NCBI RefSeq assembly: GCF_019977195.1 | Contig: NZ_AP024643.1 | Location: forward strand, 2,604,001 to 2,668,000 | Source of the DNA: Arthrobacter sp. StoSoilA2 | Lineage (GTDB): Bacteria; Actinomycetota; Actinomycetes; Actinomycetales; Micrococcaceae | Length of the DNA stretch: 64,000 bases | Direction of reading: 5' to 3' | Shown here: positions 9,184-19,960 of the stretch, piece after piece | How positions within the stretch are numbered: the first letter of the stretch is position 1 | Layout of the letters: each line of letters starts with the position of its first letter | The notes under the pieces: model-generated | What the model was told of the DNA's origin: nothing | Seen by the model: the letters and a program-made list of their open reading frames with translations, nothing else | Database searches by the model: none | Position numbers and translations under genes: made by a program

Positions 9184-10146
9184 GTGACTGCCGCCGTGAG
9201 CACAACTGATACGCCCCTCAACGCGTCCCCGGCCCGGGGAAGCATCGGAATCTCCCGTAAGTTAAAGGCGTATCTGGCTCTCACCAAGCCGCGTGTCATC
9301 GAGCTGCTCCTGGTCAGCACGCTCCCCACCATGATTTTCGCCCAGCGCGGCTTCCCGTCCATCGGGCTGATTCTGGCCACTCTGGTTGGCGGCGCTTTCG
9401 CGGCGGGCAGCGCCGGCGTGTTCAACTGCTACATCGACCGCGACATCGACAAACTGATGCACCGCACCGAGAAGCGCCCGCTCGTAACCGGCGAAGTCTC
9501 CCCGCGGGAGGCTTTGGTATTCGCCTGGATTCTCGGCGCCGCGTCGATCGCAATCCTGTGGTTCGGTGCGAATCCGTTGTCCGCATGGCTTGGGTTGGGT
9601 GCCATCGTTTTCTACGTGGTCATCTACACCATGATCCTCAAGCGCCGCACCGCACAGAACATCGTTTGGGGCGGGGCTGCCGGCTGCTTCCCGGTACTTA
9701 TCGCCTGGGCCGCGGTCACCAACACCGTTGAATGGCCTGCCATTGTGCTGTTCATGGTCATTTTCCTCTGGACGCCGCCGCACTACTGGCCGCTGTCCAT
9801 GCGCTACGGCGAGGATTACCGCAACGCCAAGGTGCCCATGCTCGGCGCGATCGCCGGCGCCAAGGTTGTATCCGTGCAGGTGGTCTTGTACGCCTGGGCC
9901 ATGGTTGCCTGCTCCCTGCTCATGATTCCCGTTGGCGGCGCCGGCTGGGTCTATACAGTTGCCGCTGTCGCTGCTGGCGCCTGGTTCCTGTACGAAAGCC
10001 ACGCCCTCTACAAGCGCGCACAGGGCGGCGACGTCTCCAACAAGGGCGCCATGAAGGTCTTCCACGGCTCCATCAGCTACCTGACGCTGCTCTTCATCGC
10101 GCTGGCCGTGGACCCGTTCATCGGATCACCAATCATCGGCGGCTAA
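9184..10146 (+). CDS. ctaB: Protohaem IX farnesyltransferase (haem O synthase)
   Basis: Membrane prenyltransferase that farnesylates haem B to haem O for cytochrome oxidase. It is an UbiA-superfamily protein of 320 residues with about nine hydrophobic segments. The first aspartate-rich motif is NCYIDRDID (about 81-89) and the second region is YGEDYRNAKVPM. LTKPRVIELLLVST near residue 34 is the usual CtaB beginning. The GTG start at 9184 lacks a clear Shine-Dalgarno; GTG at 9196 is an alternative. It converges on ctaA across the repeat array. Confidence 0.95.
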   Translation: MTAAVSTTDTPLNASPARGSIGISRKLKAYLALTKPRVIELLLVSTLPTMIFAQRGFPSIGLILATLVGGAFAAGSAGVFNCYIDRDIDKLMHRTEKRPLVTGEVSPREALVFAWILGAASIAILWFGANPLSAWLGLGAIVFYVVIYTMILKRRTAQNIVWGGAAGCFPVLIAWAAVTNTVEWPAIVLFMVIFLWTPPHYWPLSMRYGEDYRNAKVPMLGAIAGAKVVSVQVVLYAWAMVACSLLMIPVGGAGWVYTVAAVAAGAWFLYESHALYKRAQGGDVSNKGAMKVFHGSISYLTLLFIALAVDPFIGSPIIGG

Positions 10147-10167
10147 CCTCCGCGACCGCTTCAACAA

Positions 10168-10215
10168 AGAAGGCACGACGCCGGAACCCACCCGAGTTCC
10201 GGCGTGGTGCCTTCT
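10168..10215 (+). terminator. ctaB terminator hairpin
   Basis: Long inverted repeat starting 22 nt after the ctaB stop: arms 10168-10187 and 10196-10215 pair over 20 positions with a single G-G mismatch, and the loop is 8 nt. No U-tract follows. It precedes the tandem repeats and is distinct from them. Confidence 0.7.
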
Positions 10216-10227
10216 CGCTTCCCCAGC

Positions 10228-10465
10228 GATGTTCTCTCACATCCTGCCCGTTTTCGGCGGACGCTCTCTCACATCCTGCCCGTTTTCAGCGGATGTTCTC
10301 TCACATCCTGCCCGTTTTCGGCCGGATCCTCTCGCACATCCGGCCCGGTTTTGGCCGGATGCTCTCGCACATCCTGCCCGTTTTTGGCCGGATCCTCTCG
10401 CACATCCTGCCGGTTCAAAGCGGATCTTCTCTCACATCCCACTGGTCCAAAGCGGATGTTTTCAT
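10228..10465 (+). repeat. Tandem repeat block L, 32-33 bp units
   Basis: Seven contiguous units begin at 10228, 10260, 10292, 10325, 10358, 10391 and 10423, with a truncated eighth at 10455. The core is roughly GATGCTCTCGCACATCCTGC, followed by CCGTTTTCGGCCG. Spacing alternates between 32 and 33 bp, so reading frames shift between units and the block is not a coding repeat. There are no unique spacers, so it is not a CRISPR array. Confidence 0.85.
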
Positions 10466-10533
10466 AGGGCACCTATGCATGCACGTCATCTGCACTCGGA
10501 CGTGGCGGTGCTGTAGATAGCGAACAGCCATAA

Positions 10534-10719
10534 CACGATCTGAGAGAACATTGGGCCCCGCACCCACACGATCTGAGAGAGCATCCGGCCCCATGGCCGC
10601 AGGATGTGAGCGAGCACCCGGCCCAGGGCCGCACGATCTGATAGAGCACCCGGCCCAGGGCCGCACGATCTGATAGAGCACCCGGCCCAGGGGCGCAGGA
10701 TGTGAGCGAGCGTGTTTGG
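10534..10719 (-). repeat. Tandem repeat block R, 32-33 bp units in opposite orientation
   Basis: Five full units start at 10534, 10567, 10600, 10632 and 10664, with a partial sixth at 10696 running to just before the ctaA stop. The reverse complement of a unit reads GGCCGGGTGCTCGCTCACAT then CCTGC, matching the core of block L, so the blocks are one family in opposed orientation. Between them, 10466-10533 is unique sequence. Confidence 0.82.
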
Positions 10720-10723
10720 GGTG

Positions 10724-11668
10724 CTACTTGGAGGGGCTGTACTTGGCGATATCAGCCGCGTTGGTCGATGCACTCATCAGCAGGGCTGCCCCCAGCATGT
10801 GTGCGCCCACGAGAAGGGCGGGAATTCCGTTGTAGTACTGGGTGAACCCGATGACGGCTTGGAGCAACGTCACGGCGAGCAGCAGGAAAGAAGCGGTTCG
10901 GAACGGGCCGCCGATCCTATGCCGCACCACAAGGTACACAGCCAATAGTGTCCCGGCCGTAATCAGGTAAGCGGGCACAGCGTGAATGTGTGAGAAAAGG
11001 TCCCAGTCCAGATCATTGCGTGGCGCATCTGCATCCCCTGCATGCGGACCGGCGCCTGTGACTACCACGCCAAGCATGACCGCTATTGCAGAGAAGACGG
11101 CGACAGCCAGCATAACGGGGCGGGCAACCACAGGCAGGGCAGGCAATACCTGCTTCATGAATCGGCCGGTGCGGCCGAAGGCGCGGTTCACGAGCAGGGT
11201 CGCGAAGACAACCAAGGCCATGGATACCAGGAAGTGCAGGCCCACGACCCAGGGGTTGAGGTTGGACAGGACGGTGATTCCGCCGATGATGGCCTGGGCA
11301 GGGATGCTCGCCAGGAGGCCAAGAGCGAGCATGAAGAGGTCCCGACGTTCCTTGCGGAGATTCCACAAGTAGACCAGCATGAGTGCTGCAACCGCCGCCA
11401 GCGCGAACGTGAGCATACGGTTGCCGAATTCGATAAAACCGTGAATGCCCATTTCAGGCGTGTTGACGAGCGATTCGTTGGTGCATCGAGGCCACGTGGG
11501 GCAACCGAGGCCCGAAGCCGTAAGGCGAACTGCACCACCGGTCACCACGAGTACCGTCTGTCCGATCAGGGAAAGGACCGATAGCCGGCGGATAGTGCGG
11601 TTTACCTGCGTCGGCAGCTTGGTGGTGAATCGCTGGACGGATTTAGGGAGGCGCGATGCCGTGCTCAC
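10724..11668 (-). CDS. ctaA: Haem A synthase
   Basis: Integral membrane enzyme oxidising haem O to haem A, with CtaB as upstream partner. The 314-residue product has about eight membrane segments and conserved histidines in HGFIEFGNR, GLHFLVS, HIHAVPAY and GAHMLG. The paired cysteines of GLGCPTWPRC near residue 60 match Gram-positive-type CtaA. The open frame extends to 12019 but its first part is out of frame with the real permease gene; GTG at 11668 with GAGAG upstream is the sensible start. It ends next to repeat block R. Confidence 0.93.
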   Translation of the reverse strand: MSTASRLPKSVQRFTTKLPTQVNRTIRRLSVLSLIGQTVLVVTGGAVRLTASGLGCPTWPRCTNESLVNTPEMGIHGFIEFGNRMLTFALAAVAALMLVYLWNLRKERRDLFMLALGLLASIPAQAIIGGITVLSNLNPWVVGLHFLVSMALVVFATLLVNRAFGRTGRFMKQVLPALPVVARPVMLAVAVFSAIAVMLGVVVTGAGPHAGDADAPRNDLDWDLFSHIHAVPAYLITAGTLLAVYLVVRHRIGGPFRTASFLLLAVTLLQAVIGFTQYYNGIPALLVGAHMLGAALLMSASTNAADIAKYSPSK

Positions 11669-11699
11669 AGTTTGCTCAACTCTCAGTTCTGCTTTGTTG

Positions 11700-12464
11700 T
11701 CAGTTCCACTTGAACCAGCGAATGGCTGCGGCGCCGGCCAGCAATGTCCACACCAGGAGGACCAGGACGGCGGGGAAGGGCACAATGCCCAGCAGGAACG
11801 CGTCCCGCAATGCCTGGCCCAGGGCGCCGGAGGGCAGGAAGTGCACGATGCCCTGGGCCACGGCGGGAAGCCGTTCTGCCGGGACAACGATCCCGCCCAG
11901 CGCTCCGAGGAGGATCCATAGAAGATTGGTGATGGCCAGGGTGGCTTCCGGTCGCACCGTTCCAGCGACGAGGAGTCCCAGCGCAGTGAACGCAGCCGCA
12001 CCAAGGACAAGGATGCCAAGGCCCGGAAGCCATGCCTCCGACCTTGGCTGCCAGCCCAGGAGTCCAGCGACTACCCCGACTACCAGTACTTGAAGGAAGA
12101 GGACGACCAGCACGGCGAGTATCTTGCCGGCAATCAGCCCACCCCGCCCCAGCGGGGTGGTCGAGAGAAAGCGAAGAACGCCGTAACGCCGGTCAAATCC
12201 CGTGGCAATGCCTTGGCCAGTGAACGCGGTGGACATGGCACATAGGGCGAGAATGCCCGGCGTGGCTACGTCGACACGGGAGCCTCCGAGCCCATCCAGC
12301 AGGGGAGTGACAGTCAGCCCGGCCAACGCAAGAAGCGGCAGGACAACGGCAAGAATCAGTTGCTCACCGTTCCGCAGCATCGTGATGGTCTCGTACCGGC
12401 CTTGCTGCAGAATACGGCGTGGCAGGGAAGCGGGTCCGGCGTTGGGGGACAGTAACTTGCTCAT
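11700..12464 (-). CDS. ABC-2 type transporter permease
   Basis: Membrane subunit of an ABC exporter. The 254-residue protein has six predicted hydrophobic segments and the ABC-2 layout, with GFDRRYGVLRFLSTTPLGR as the cytoplasmic loop after the second segment. ATG at 12464 overlaps the ATPase stop as ATGA (12461-12464), so the two are translationally coupled. The substrate is unknown. The position between ctaA and sufR recurs in actinobacteria as I recall, but a haem or redox role is only inference. Confidence 0.88.
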   Translation of the reverse strand: MSKLLSPNAGPASLPRRILQQGRYETITMLRNGEQLILAVVLPLLALAGLTVTPLLDGLGGSRVDVATPGILALCAMSTAFTGQGIATGFDRRYGVLRFLSTTPLGRGGLIAGKILAVLVVLFLQVLVVGVVAGLLGWQPRSEAWLPGLGILVLGAAAFTALGLLVAGTVRPEATLAITNLLWILLGALGGIVVPAERLPAVAQGIVHFLPSGALGQALRDAFLLGIVPFPAVLVLLVWTLLAGAAAIRWFKWN

Positions 12465-13426
12465 CGGAGGTCCCTTCCGGAAATGTCCAGGAAAACGTCC
12501 TCGAGGCTCCGCGCCTCGAGTCTTAGTGACGCGGGCATAATGTTCCGTGCGGCCCACCAGGCGGTTAGGGCGGCAAGGTCGTCGGGCCCCAGGGCACCGG
12601 TAATCGAGTAGCTGCCGGCCCGGGTTTCAAGGACTTTCAGGCCTGCTCCCAGGACGTCTTTGAACTCGAGCCCCGGCGGCGCATCGAAGAAGAGGGTCCG
12701 GTCAGTGATTGCAGTGTCGGCGGAATGATCGTGCCGCAGGAGGTCGGCGACCGTTCCCTCCGCGACGTTGTGTCCGCCGTCGATGATGTAAACGTAGTCA
12801 GCCAAGCGCTCGGCGTCATCCATCAGGTGGGTCGTGAGGATGATGCCCATGCCGGCGTCGCGCAGTTCCGCAATGAGGTCGAAAACCACTTGCCGCGAAT
12901 GCGGATCCAATCCAGCGCTGGGTTCATCGAGGAAGAGGACCTCGGGGTTGCCAATCAATGCCGCAGCCAAGGCCACCCGCTGCTTCTGGCCACCTGAGAG
13001 GCGCCGCACGCTGGTGCGGCTGAACTGGGCAATGCCCAAGCGGTCCACGAGGGCATCGACGTCCATGGGGTTGCGGTACATACCGGCAACATGACGCAAC
13101 AGGGGGATGGGACGGGCCGACGGCGGGAGGCCGCCATCCTGGAGCATGACACCTACCCGGGACCTCAAGTCAGCGCCGGCAGTATCCGGGTCTTCCCCCA
13201 GAAGTGAAATGGTTCCAGCGGTCCGTCTCTGCAAACCCTGGGCACATTCAAGGGTGGTGGTCTTGCCGGCGCCGTTGGCTCCAAGGAGCGCGGTAATCCG
13301 GCCCCGCTCAGCCACCATGGACAGCCCACTGACAACCCGGAGCATTTTGCCGTCGAGGGAGGCCAGGGGCCCTACATCCTTAATGAGTCCGTCTATAGTG
13401 AGGACAGGGGAATCGGTGGATCGCAC
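12461..13426 (-). CDS. ABC transporter ATP-binding protein
   Basis: ATPase partner of the ABC-2 permease downstream. It has Walker A GANGAGKTT near residue 49, signature LSGGQKQR near 141, Walker B VLFLDEPSAGLD near 162 and the H-loop TTHLMDD. Its 321 residues include a C-terminal domain of about 100 residues, as in drug or antibiotic exporter ATPases. The GTG start at 13426 has no Shine-Dalgarno but lies 6 nt after TAGAAT on the minus strand, so the mRNA is probably leaderless. It is divergent from sufR. Confidence 0.92.
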   Translation of the reverse strand: MRSTDSPVLTIDGLIKDVGPLASLDGKMLRVVSGLSMVAERGRITALLGANGAGKTTTLECAQGLQRRTAGTISLLGEDPDTAGADLRSRVGVMLQDGGLPPSARPIPLLRHVAGMYRNPMDVDALVDRLGIAQFSRTSVRRLSGGQKQRVALAAALIGNPEVLFLDEPSAGLDPHSRQVVFDLIAELRDAGMGIILTTHLMDDAERLADYVYIIDGGHNVAEGTVADLLRHDHSADTAITDRTLFFDAPPGLEFKDVLGAGLKVLETRAGSYSITGALGPDDLAALTAWWAARNIMPASLRLEARSLEDVFLDISGRDLR

Positions 13427-13432
13427 CAGAGT

Positions 13433-13438
13433 ATTCTA
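13433..13438 (-). promoter_or_regulatory. -10 box of leaderless ABC ATPase transcript
   Basis: On the minus strand TAGAAT matches the actinobacterial -10 TANNNT. It sits 6 nt from the GTG at 13426, placing the transcription start at the start codon. Confidence 0.55.
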
Positions 13439-13471
13439 CGTGAAGTAGTACGGTCGCACCTGGCGGGTGAC

Positions 13472-13490
13472 TAAGGTCAGTCTTGCCTTA
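13472..13490. promoter_or_regulatory. Candidate DtxR/IdeR iron box
   Basis: The 19-mer TAAGGTCAGTCTTGCCTTA is a partial palindrome (7 of 9 half-site positions) and matches 13 of 19 positions of the DtxR/IdeR consensus TTAGGTTAGGCTAACCTAA. It lies in the shared promoter region of sufR and the divergent ABC operon, upstream of both predicted transcription starts. Regulation by iron through this site is inference. Confidence 0.45.
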
Positions 13491-13526
13491 CTGGATGCAT
13501 GAAACAAATTACGACATGATTGTGTT

Positions 13527-14356
13527 GTGTATTCCATGAGCAGTCCAATTTCCATGCCCTCACGGCGGCATGCTGCAGCGGCGGAGGCCTTCGCGCCTTC
13601 GTCTGCGCTGCCGGACGCGGAAGACCGCACAAGGGACCGCGTTCTGGGTGCCGTGTTGGAGCACGGCCCCGTGAGTGCTGCCGAGTTGGGCGACCTCCTT
13701 GGCTTCACGCCTGCAGCAGTCCGCCGGCATCTGGATCACTTGGAGCGCAATGGCGTTATCGAAGTCAAGCGCGTCGCCAAGGCTGGAGCCGGTGCGGGAC
13801 GCCCCGCGCGCCGCTATGTCCTGAGTTCACAAGGGCAATCCAAACTTGGCGATGACTACTTGAACATCGCCAGCTCCGCGCTCCGTCGACTCCAGGAAAT
13901 TGCCGGTGAGGATGCAGTCCGCGAATATGCGGAAGAGCGCTTCTCTGAAATGGAGCGCCGCTATGCCCCCGAAGTTGCGGCCGCCGGGCAGGACATCGCC
14001 GCCCGCGCCTTGGCCTTGTCCAAGGCCCTCAGCCGGGACGGCTACGTAGCCTCTGCCCATTCCATTGAGGCCAAAGCCCCTCTGCCGGCAGAATTTTCCA
14101 GTGTCCAGCTGTGCCAGGGACATTGCCCCATCCAGCAGCTCGCAGCCGAATTCCCGGTTTTTTGTGACAGCGAAACCAAAGTCTTTTCCCGCTTGGTGGG
14201 CGTCGACGTCCGGCGTCTTTCAACCCTGGCGCAAGGCGGGCACGTCTGCACCACCCATATACCTACCGGGCGACCAGCTGCCACGGTGCCCCACAGCACC
14301 GCAGAGCAGTCCGGGAACCCGTACCAGGAATCAAACAACCAGCAAGAAAGGCCGTG

Positions 14357-14357
<1 letters not shown>
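13527..14357 (+). CDS. sufR: SufR-type Fe-S transcriptional regulator
   Basis: Likely repressor of the SUF operon that senses Fe-S status. An N-terminal winged helix (LGAVLEHGPVSAAELGDLLG, then PAAVRRHLDHLERNG) binds DNA. The C-terminal half has cysteines at about 196, 200, 213 and 241 (LCQGHCPIQQ, VFCDSE, HVCTTH), suited to cluster binding. GTG 13527 has CATGAT ending 6 nt upstream and no Shine-Dalgarno; ATG 13536 is an alternative. It overlaps the sufB start by one base (TGATG), the standard sufR-sufB arrangement. Confidence 0.88.
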
Positions 14358-15820
<1,463 letters not shown>

Positions 15821-15822
15821 CA

Positions 15823-17136
15823 ATGACTGATATCACTACTGAAAAGGCACGCATCGGCGCGCCCTCGGCCCAGCCGTTTATCGACGGCTTCACCGAGGAA
15901 GGCGAAAACCTTTCGCCCGTAAACACCGGAACAAACACCAGCACGACGTCGGAGCAGCCTGCTGCTGGTCCGCTCGGCGGCGCATCGGTAAAGAGCCACT
16001 CGCATGGCGGCGGCGTCGGTATTCCGGACAGCTCCCGCGCCGGACGCCTCACGTCCTACAAGCTGGAGGACTTCAAGCCCCTGACCGGTCTTGAAGAAGA
16101 CTGGCGTTTCACACCGCTGAAGCGCCTGCGCGGCCTCCACACCGAGGTCCTTGACGGTGCAGCTCCCGCTGTCAGCGTGACTGCACCTTCCGGCGTCGTT
16201 GTCGAAACGGTTGGCCGCGAGGATCAGCGGATCGGCCAGGCAGCAATTCCCGAAGACCGCGTATCCGCCAACGGTTGGGAGAACTTCACCGAGGCTACCG
16301 TTGTCACGGTTCCGGCTGAGCTCCAGGCCGAAGGCGAAGTTTCCGTCCTGATCACCGGATCCGGCGAGGCTCCGGCTGCCCAGCACATCGTGATTGTGGC
16401 AGAGCGTTTCTCCAAGGCTGTTGTTGTGTTGGACCACCAGGGCACCGCGGTCGTTTCCGAGAACGTTGAAATCATCGTCCAGGATGGCGCTGAACTGACT
16501 GTCGTGTCCTTGCAGGAATGGGACGACAAAGCAGTACATGCTTCATCGCAACAGGCCAAGATCGGCCGCGACGCGAAGTTCAAGCACATTGTGGTCAGCC
16601 TCGGCGGCGACGTTGTTCGCGTTACGCCGTCCACCCGTTTCACGGCCCCTGGTGCCGACGTCGAGATGTTCGGCCTGTACTTCGCCGATGCCGGTCAGCA
16701 CCTTGAGCAGCGCCTGTTCGTTGACCACGCAGTGGCCAACTGCAAGTCGCGTGTGCTGTACAAGGGCGCGCTGCAGGGCCGCAACGCCCACACTGTGTGG
16801 GTAGGCGACGTCCTGATCCGTAAGGAAGCCGAAGGCACCGACACCTATGAGGCCAACCGCAACCTGGTCCTCACGGACGGTGCACGTGCGGACTCTGTGC
16901 CGAACCTGGAAATCGAGACGGGACTCATCGAGGGTGCCGGCCACGCCAGCGCCACCGGCCGTTTCGACGACGAGCACCTGTTCTACCTCATGGCACGCGG
17001 CATTCCGGAAAAGGTTGCCCGCCGCCTGGTGGTTCGAGGCTTCCTCAACGAGATCATCCAGCAGATCAACGTCCCGGCAATCGAAGAGCGCCTGACCGCA
17101 GCTGTTGAGCGCGAACTCGCCGCGACCGACAACTAG
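15823..17136 (+). CDS. sufD: Fe-S cluster assembly protein SufD
   Basis: Paralogue of SufB and partner in the SufBCD scaffold complex. It is 437 residues, with beta-helix core sequence and the conserved C-terminal DDEHLFYLMARGIPEKVARR. An N-terminal stretch of about 65 residues rich in Ser, Gly and Thr (including GTNTSTTSEQPAAG) precedes the conserved RLTSYKLEDFKPL and looks disordered. It starts 2 nt after the sufB stop. Confidence 0.95.
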   Translation: MTDITTEKARIGAPSAQPFIDGFTEEGENLSPVNTGTNTSTTSEQPAAGPLGGASVKSHSHGGGVGIPDSSRAGRLTSYKLEDFKPLTGLEEDWRFTPLKRLRGLHTEVLDGAAPAVSVTAPSGVVVETVGREDQRIGQAAIPEDRVSANGWENFTEATVVTVPAELQAEGEVSVLITGSGEAPAAQHIVIVAERFSKAVVVLDHQGTAVVSENVEIIVQDGAELTVVSLQEWDDKAVHASSQQAKIGRDAKFKHIVVSLGGDVVRVTPSTRFTAPGADVEMFGLYFADAGQHLEQRLFVDHAVANCKSRVLYKGALQGRNAHTVWVGDVLIRKEAEGTDTYEANRNLVLTDGARADSVPNLEIETGLIEGAGHASATGRFDDEHLFYLMARGIPEKVARRLVVRGFLNEIIQQINVPAIEERLTAAVERELAATDN

Positions 17137-17154
17137 CAGACCAGGCAGGCAACC

Positions 17155-17511
17155 ATGAGTGAACAAACCAAGGGCGAACTGGTATGCAACGCCAATGACA
17201 TCCAGGTCAAGCAGGCGCTGCGTGTCCTGATCGATGACTATCCCGTAGCCATCGTGAGGGACTCGATGGGTGAGATCCATGCCATCGGCGATACCTGCTC
17301 GCACGCGGACATCTCGTTGTCCGAAGGCGAGATTGACGGCTGTGCGATTGAGTGCTGGGGGCACGGTTCCCAGTTCGACCTCCGCAGCGGACAGCCTCTC
17401 CAGCTGCCTGCCTACGACCCCGTTCCCGTTTTCGCCGTCACCATCGATGGTGACGACGTCTACGTGGACGTGACCAACGTTGTGAACGGTGCTTCGGTAG
17501 ATAACTACTGA
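17155..17511 (+). CDS. Rieske 2Fe-2S ferredoxin in the SUF operon
   Basis: Small soluble Rieske protein (118 residues) with both ligand pairs: C48-x-H50 (TCSHADISL) and C67-x2-H70 (CWGHGSQFD). It resembles the ferredoxin component of non-haem iron dioxygenases, but its place between sufD and sufC points to electron delivery to, or testing by, the SUF machine. That role is inference. It has an 18-nt gap from sufD and a 44-nt gap to sufC. Confidence 0.92.
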   Translation: MSEQTKGELVCNANDIQVKQALRVLIDDYPVAIVRDSMGEIHAIGDTCSHADISLSEGEIDGCAIECWGHGSQFDLRSGQPLQLPAYDPVPVFAVTIDGDDVYVDVTNVVNGASVDNY

Positions 17512-17555
17512 GCGCCCGGTATCACCAGACTTACGAACGGAAAAGAAAGAAGAGC

Positions 17556-18341
<786 letters not shown>

Positions 18342-18354
18342 TTAGGATCGTTCC

Positions 18355-18687
18355 ATGACCGAAATCAACGCGGCGCGCACCAGCCTCGAGGACGTCGAGG
18401 AAGCGCTCAAGGACGTCATTGACCCGGAACTCGGTGTCAATGTCGTTGACTTGGGCCTCCTCTATGGCCTGAAGTACTCGGAAGAGGACGGCGCACTCCT
18501 CATCGACATGACGCTGACCACTGCGGCCTGCCCGCTGACTGACGTCCTGGAGGAGCAGGTGGGCAAGTCCCTCGACGGAATCGTCGATGACTGGCGCCTC
18601 AACTGGGTATGGATGCCGCCATGGGGTCCTGAGCGGATCACCGACGACGGCAAGGACCAGATGCGGGCCCTCGGCTTCAACATCTGA
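18355..18687 (+). CDS. sufT: SufT / MIP18-family metal-sulfur cluster assembly factor
   Basis: DUF59 (MIP18/PaaD-like) protein of 110 residues that takes part in Fe-S cluster maturation or carriage. The family motif DPELGVNVVDLGLLYG is at about 23-38, and the conserved cysteine is C59 in TTAACPLTD. It is the last gene of the operon, 13 nt after sufC, in the place where sufS-sufU-sufT would normally continue; the first two are absent here. Confidence 0.9.
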   Translation: MTEINAARTSLEDVEEALKDVIDPELGVNVVDLGLLYGLKYSEEDGALLIDMTLTTAACPLTDVLEEQVGKSLDGIVDDWRLNWVWMPPWGPERITDDGKDQMRALGFNI

Positions 18688-18716
18688 TCAGCAGTTTTCG
18701 CCTTTGAAGGGCAAAT

Positions 18717-18754
18717 AGAAATGGTTCCGGGCCAATTGGCCTGGAACCATTTCT
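18717..18754 (+). terminator. SUF operon terminator
   Basis: A 17-bp stem with one G-U pair (arms 18717-18733 and 18738-18754, AATT loop) is followed by TGTTTC. It lies about 30 nt after the sufT stop and is a convincing end of the operon. Confidence 0.8.
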
Positions 18755-18993
18755 TGTTTCCCGGGAAGTCGGCCTTGGGGGACCTGGCGGTCGGGCCAGA
18801 GGGCCATGTGGCTTTGCAGCGCGACCTTTCTCCCCAACGCGGGAAGGAGTAGGATGCGGCCATCCGAGGCGCAACACCAACCCTCTGTGCCTTCCTTTAT
18901 CCGGGAGGTTGGAGGTGTCTACTGGCTGGGGAGTGGCCGCACGGTTGCGTATTCGGTGCAGCTATAACTACACACTGAATAGAGGCACTCCCC
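18755..18993. promoter_or_regulatory. Upstream region of the secreted protein gene
   Basis: About 240 bp without a recognised gene. TATAAC at about 18962-18967 may be the -10 box, and GAGGCAC just before the ATG is the ribosome binding site. Nothing else stands out. Confidence 0.3.
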
Positions 18994-19884
18994 ATGAAAG
19001 CAAAGTTCGCCCTACCAAGTGCTGTCGCCCTTGCCGCGGCCGGACTCCTGGCGCCAGCCGCGTCGGCTGCACCGCCTGGCGGAAGTCAACTCTCTGGAGC
19101 AATTTTCACGACTGACGGTTCCGGTGTCCCGGTGAACCTGAACATTTATGACGCCAAGGAGGACGTCTACCTCAATGGCGGTCCCGGCATCAACGCCCCG
19201 GACGATGCCGCCGGACTCCCGGCGGGTGACTATTACTTCCAAGTCACTGATCCGTCGGGCAAGACCCTGCTGTCCACGGATGCAATCAACTGTAGGGAGT
19301 TCACTGTCAATAGTTCCGGGGTGATCGAGGACGTAGTTCCGGCCGGTGGCTGTGAACACTCGACGGGCGCGGATGGAGAAGATGGCGGCGCCACTGTCCA
19401 ATTGTTCCCTTACGCCGACACCCCGAACAACGGCGGCGTCTACAAGGTGTGGGTAACCCCGGTGGACAAGTACGATTGCACGGCACCCGGCAACAAGAAC
19501 TGCTTCGTGCCCCGCTACAGCAAGGTGGACAACTTCAAAGTCCGTAACCCGCTGATCGTTGAGATAGATGTCCGCTTCTTTAAGAACGGCGCAGCCTTGG
19601 ATGGCTATGGAGCTGAGTGGACGGACACGAATGGCGCCCACAACATCAAGTTCTCCGAGTGGAATCCGAGCCTTTTGGCGTACCACGAGGCTCACTTTGA
19701 AGCCACGGAACAGGGCACTCATTCCATCAAGGTTTCAAGTCAGCCCGGCTGTGCTCTTGGCTCGGTGCAAGGTCCTGACGGATCCTTGGCCAAAATCAAG
19801 GGAAGCAGTGCCACGGTGGCTGTCACCGTTGCTGATCATACGCAGGGCGACTACACATACCGTGTTGACGTGACCTGCAACTAA
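18994..19884 (+). CDS. Secreted protein, unknown function
   Basis: A 296-residue protein with a clear Sec signal peptide: MKAK, a hydrophobic stretch to LLAPA, and probable cleavage after ASA at residue 25. The mature part has beta-rich, Gly/Asp-rich sequence with short repeats of GDYYFQVTDPSGK style, like prealbumin-type surface domains, and several Cys (INCREF, GGCEHS, DCTAPGNKNC, PGCALG, VTCN) that could form disulfides. No LPXTG anchor or enzyme motif is seen. It is a single gene flanked by terminators. I do not recognise the family with certainty. Confidence 0.75.
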   Translation: MKAKFALPSAVALAAAGLLAPAASAAPPGGSQLSGAIFTTDGSGVPVNLNIYDAKEDVYLNGGPGINAPDDAAGLPAGDYYFQVTDPSGKTLLSTDAINCREFTVNSSGVIEDVVPAGGCEHSTGADGEDGGATVQLFPYADTPNNGGVYKVWVTPVDKYDCTAPGNKNCFVPRYSKVDNFKVRNPLIVEIDVRFFKNGAALDGYGAEWTDTNGAHNIKFSEWNPSLLAYHEAHFEATEQGTHSIKVSSQPGCALGSVQGPDGSLAKIKGSSATVAVTVADHTQGDYTYRVDVTCN

Positions 19885-19894
19885 CCGACAGCGT

Positions 19895-19928
19895 CCGGCC
19901 CGGAGCTTCCCTCGGAAGTCCGGGCCGG
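19895..19928 (+). terminator. Terminator after the secreted protein
   Basis: Strong GC-rich hairpin, CCGGCCCGGA paired with TCCGGGCCGG and CTTCC with GGAAG, with one bulged base and a CTC loop. It begins 10 nt after the stop, between convergent genes, and may serve both. Confidence 0.75.
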
Positions 19929-19960
19929 TTCGCTTGTCCGTGTGCCTGGCTTGGGGCGTA

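Noticed and set aside
10204..10520. Plus-strand open frames over the repeat blocks
   Set aside because: The frame shifts between units because of 32-bp spacing, and composition is Pro/Ser/Arg-rich without a ribosome binding site.
10228..10719. Possible CRISPR array
   Set aside because: Units are contiguous with 32-33 bp period and no unique spacers; no cas genes in the window.
12020..12464. Extended start of ctaA within the permease region
   Set aside because: The longer ctaA frame runs into and across the permease gene; GTG 11668 gives the usual haem A synthase N terminus.
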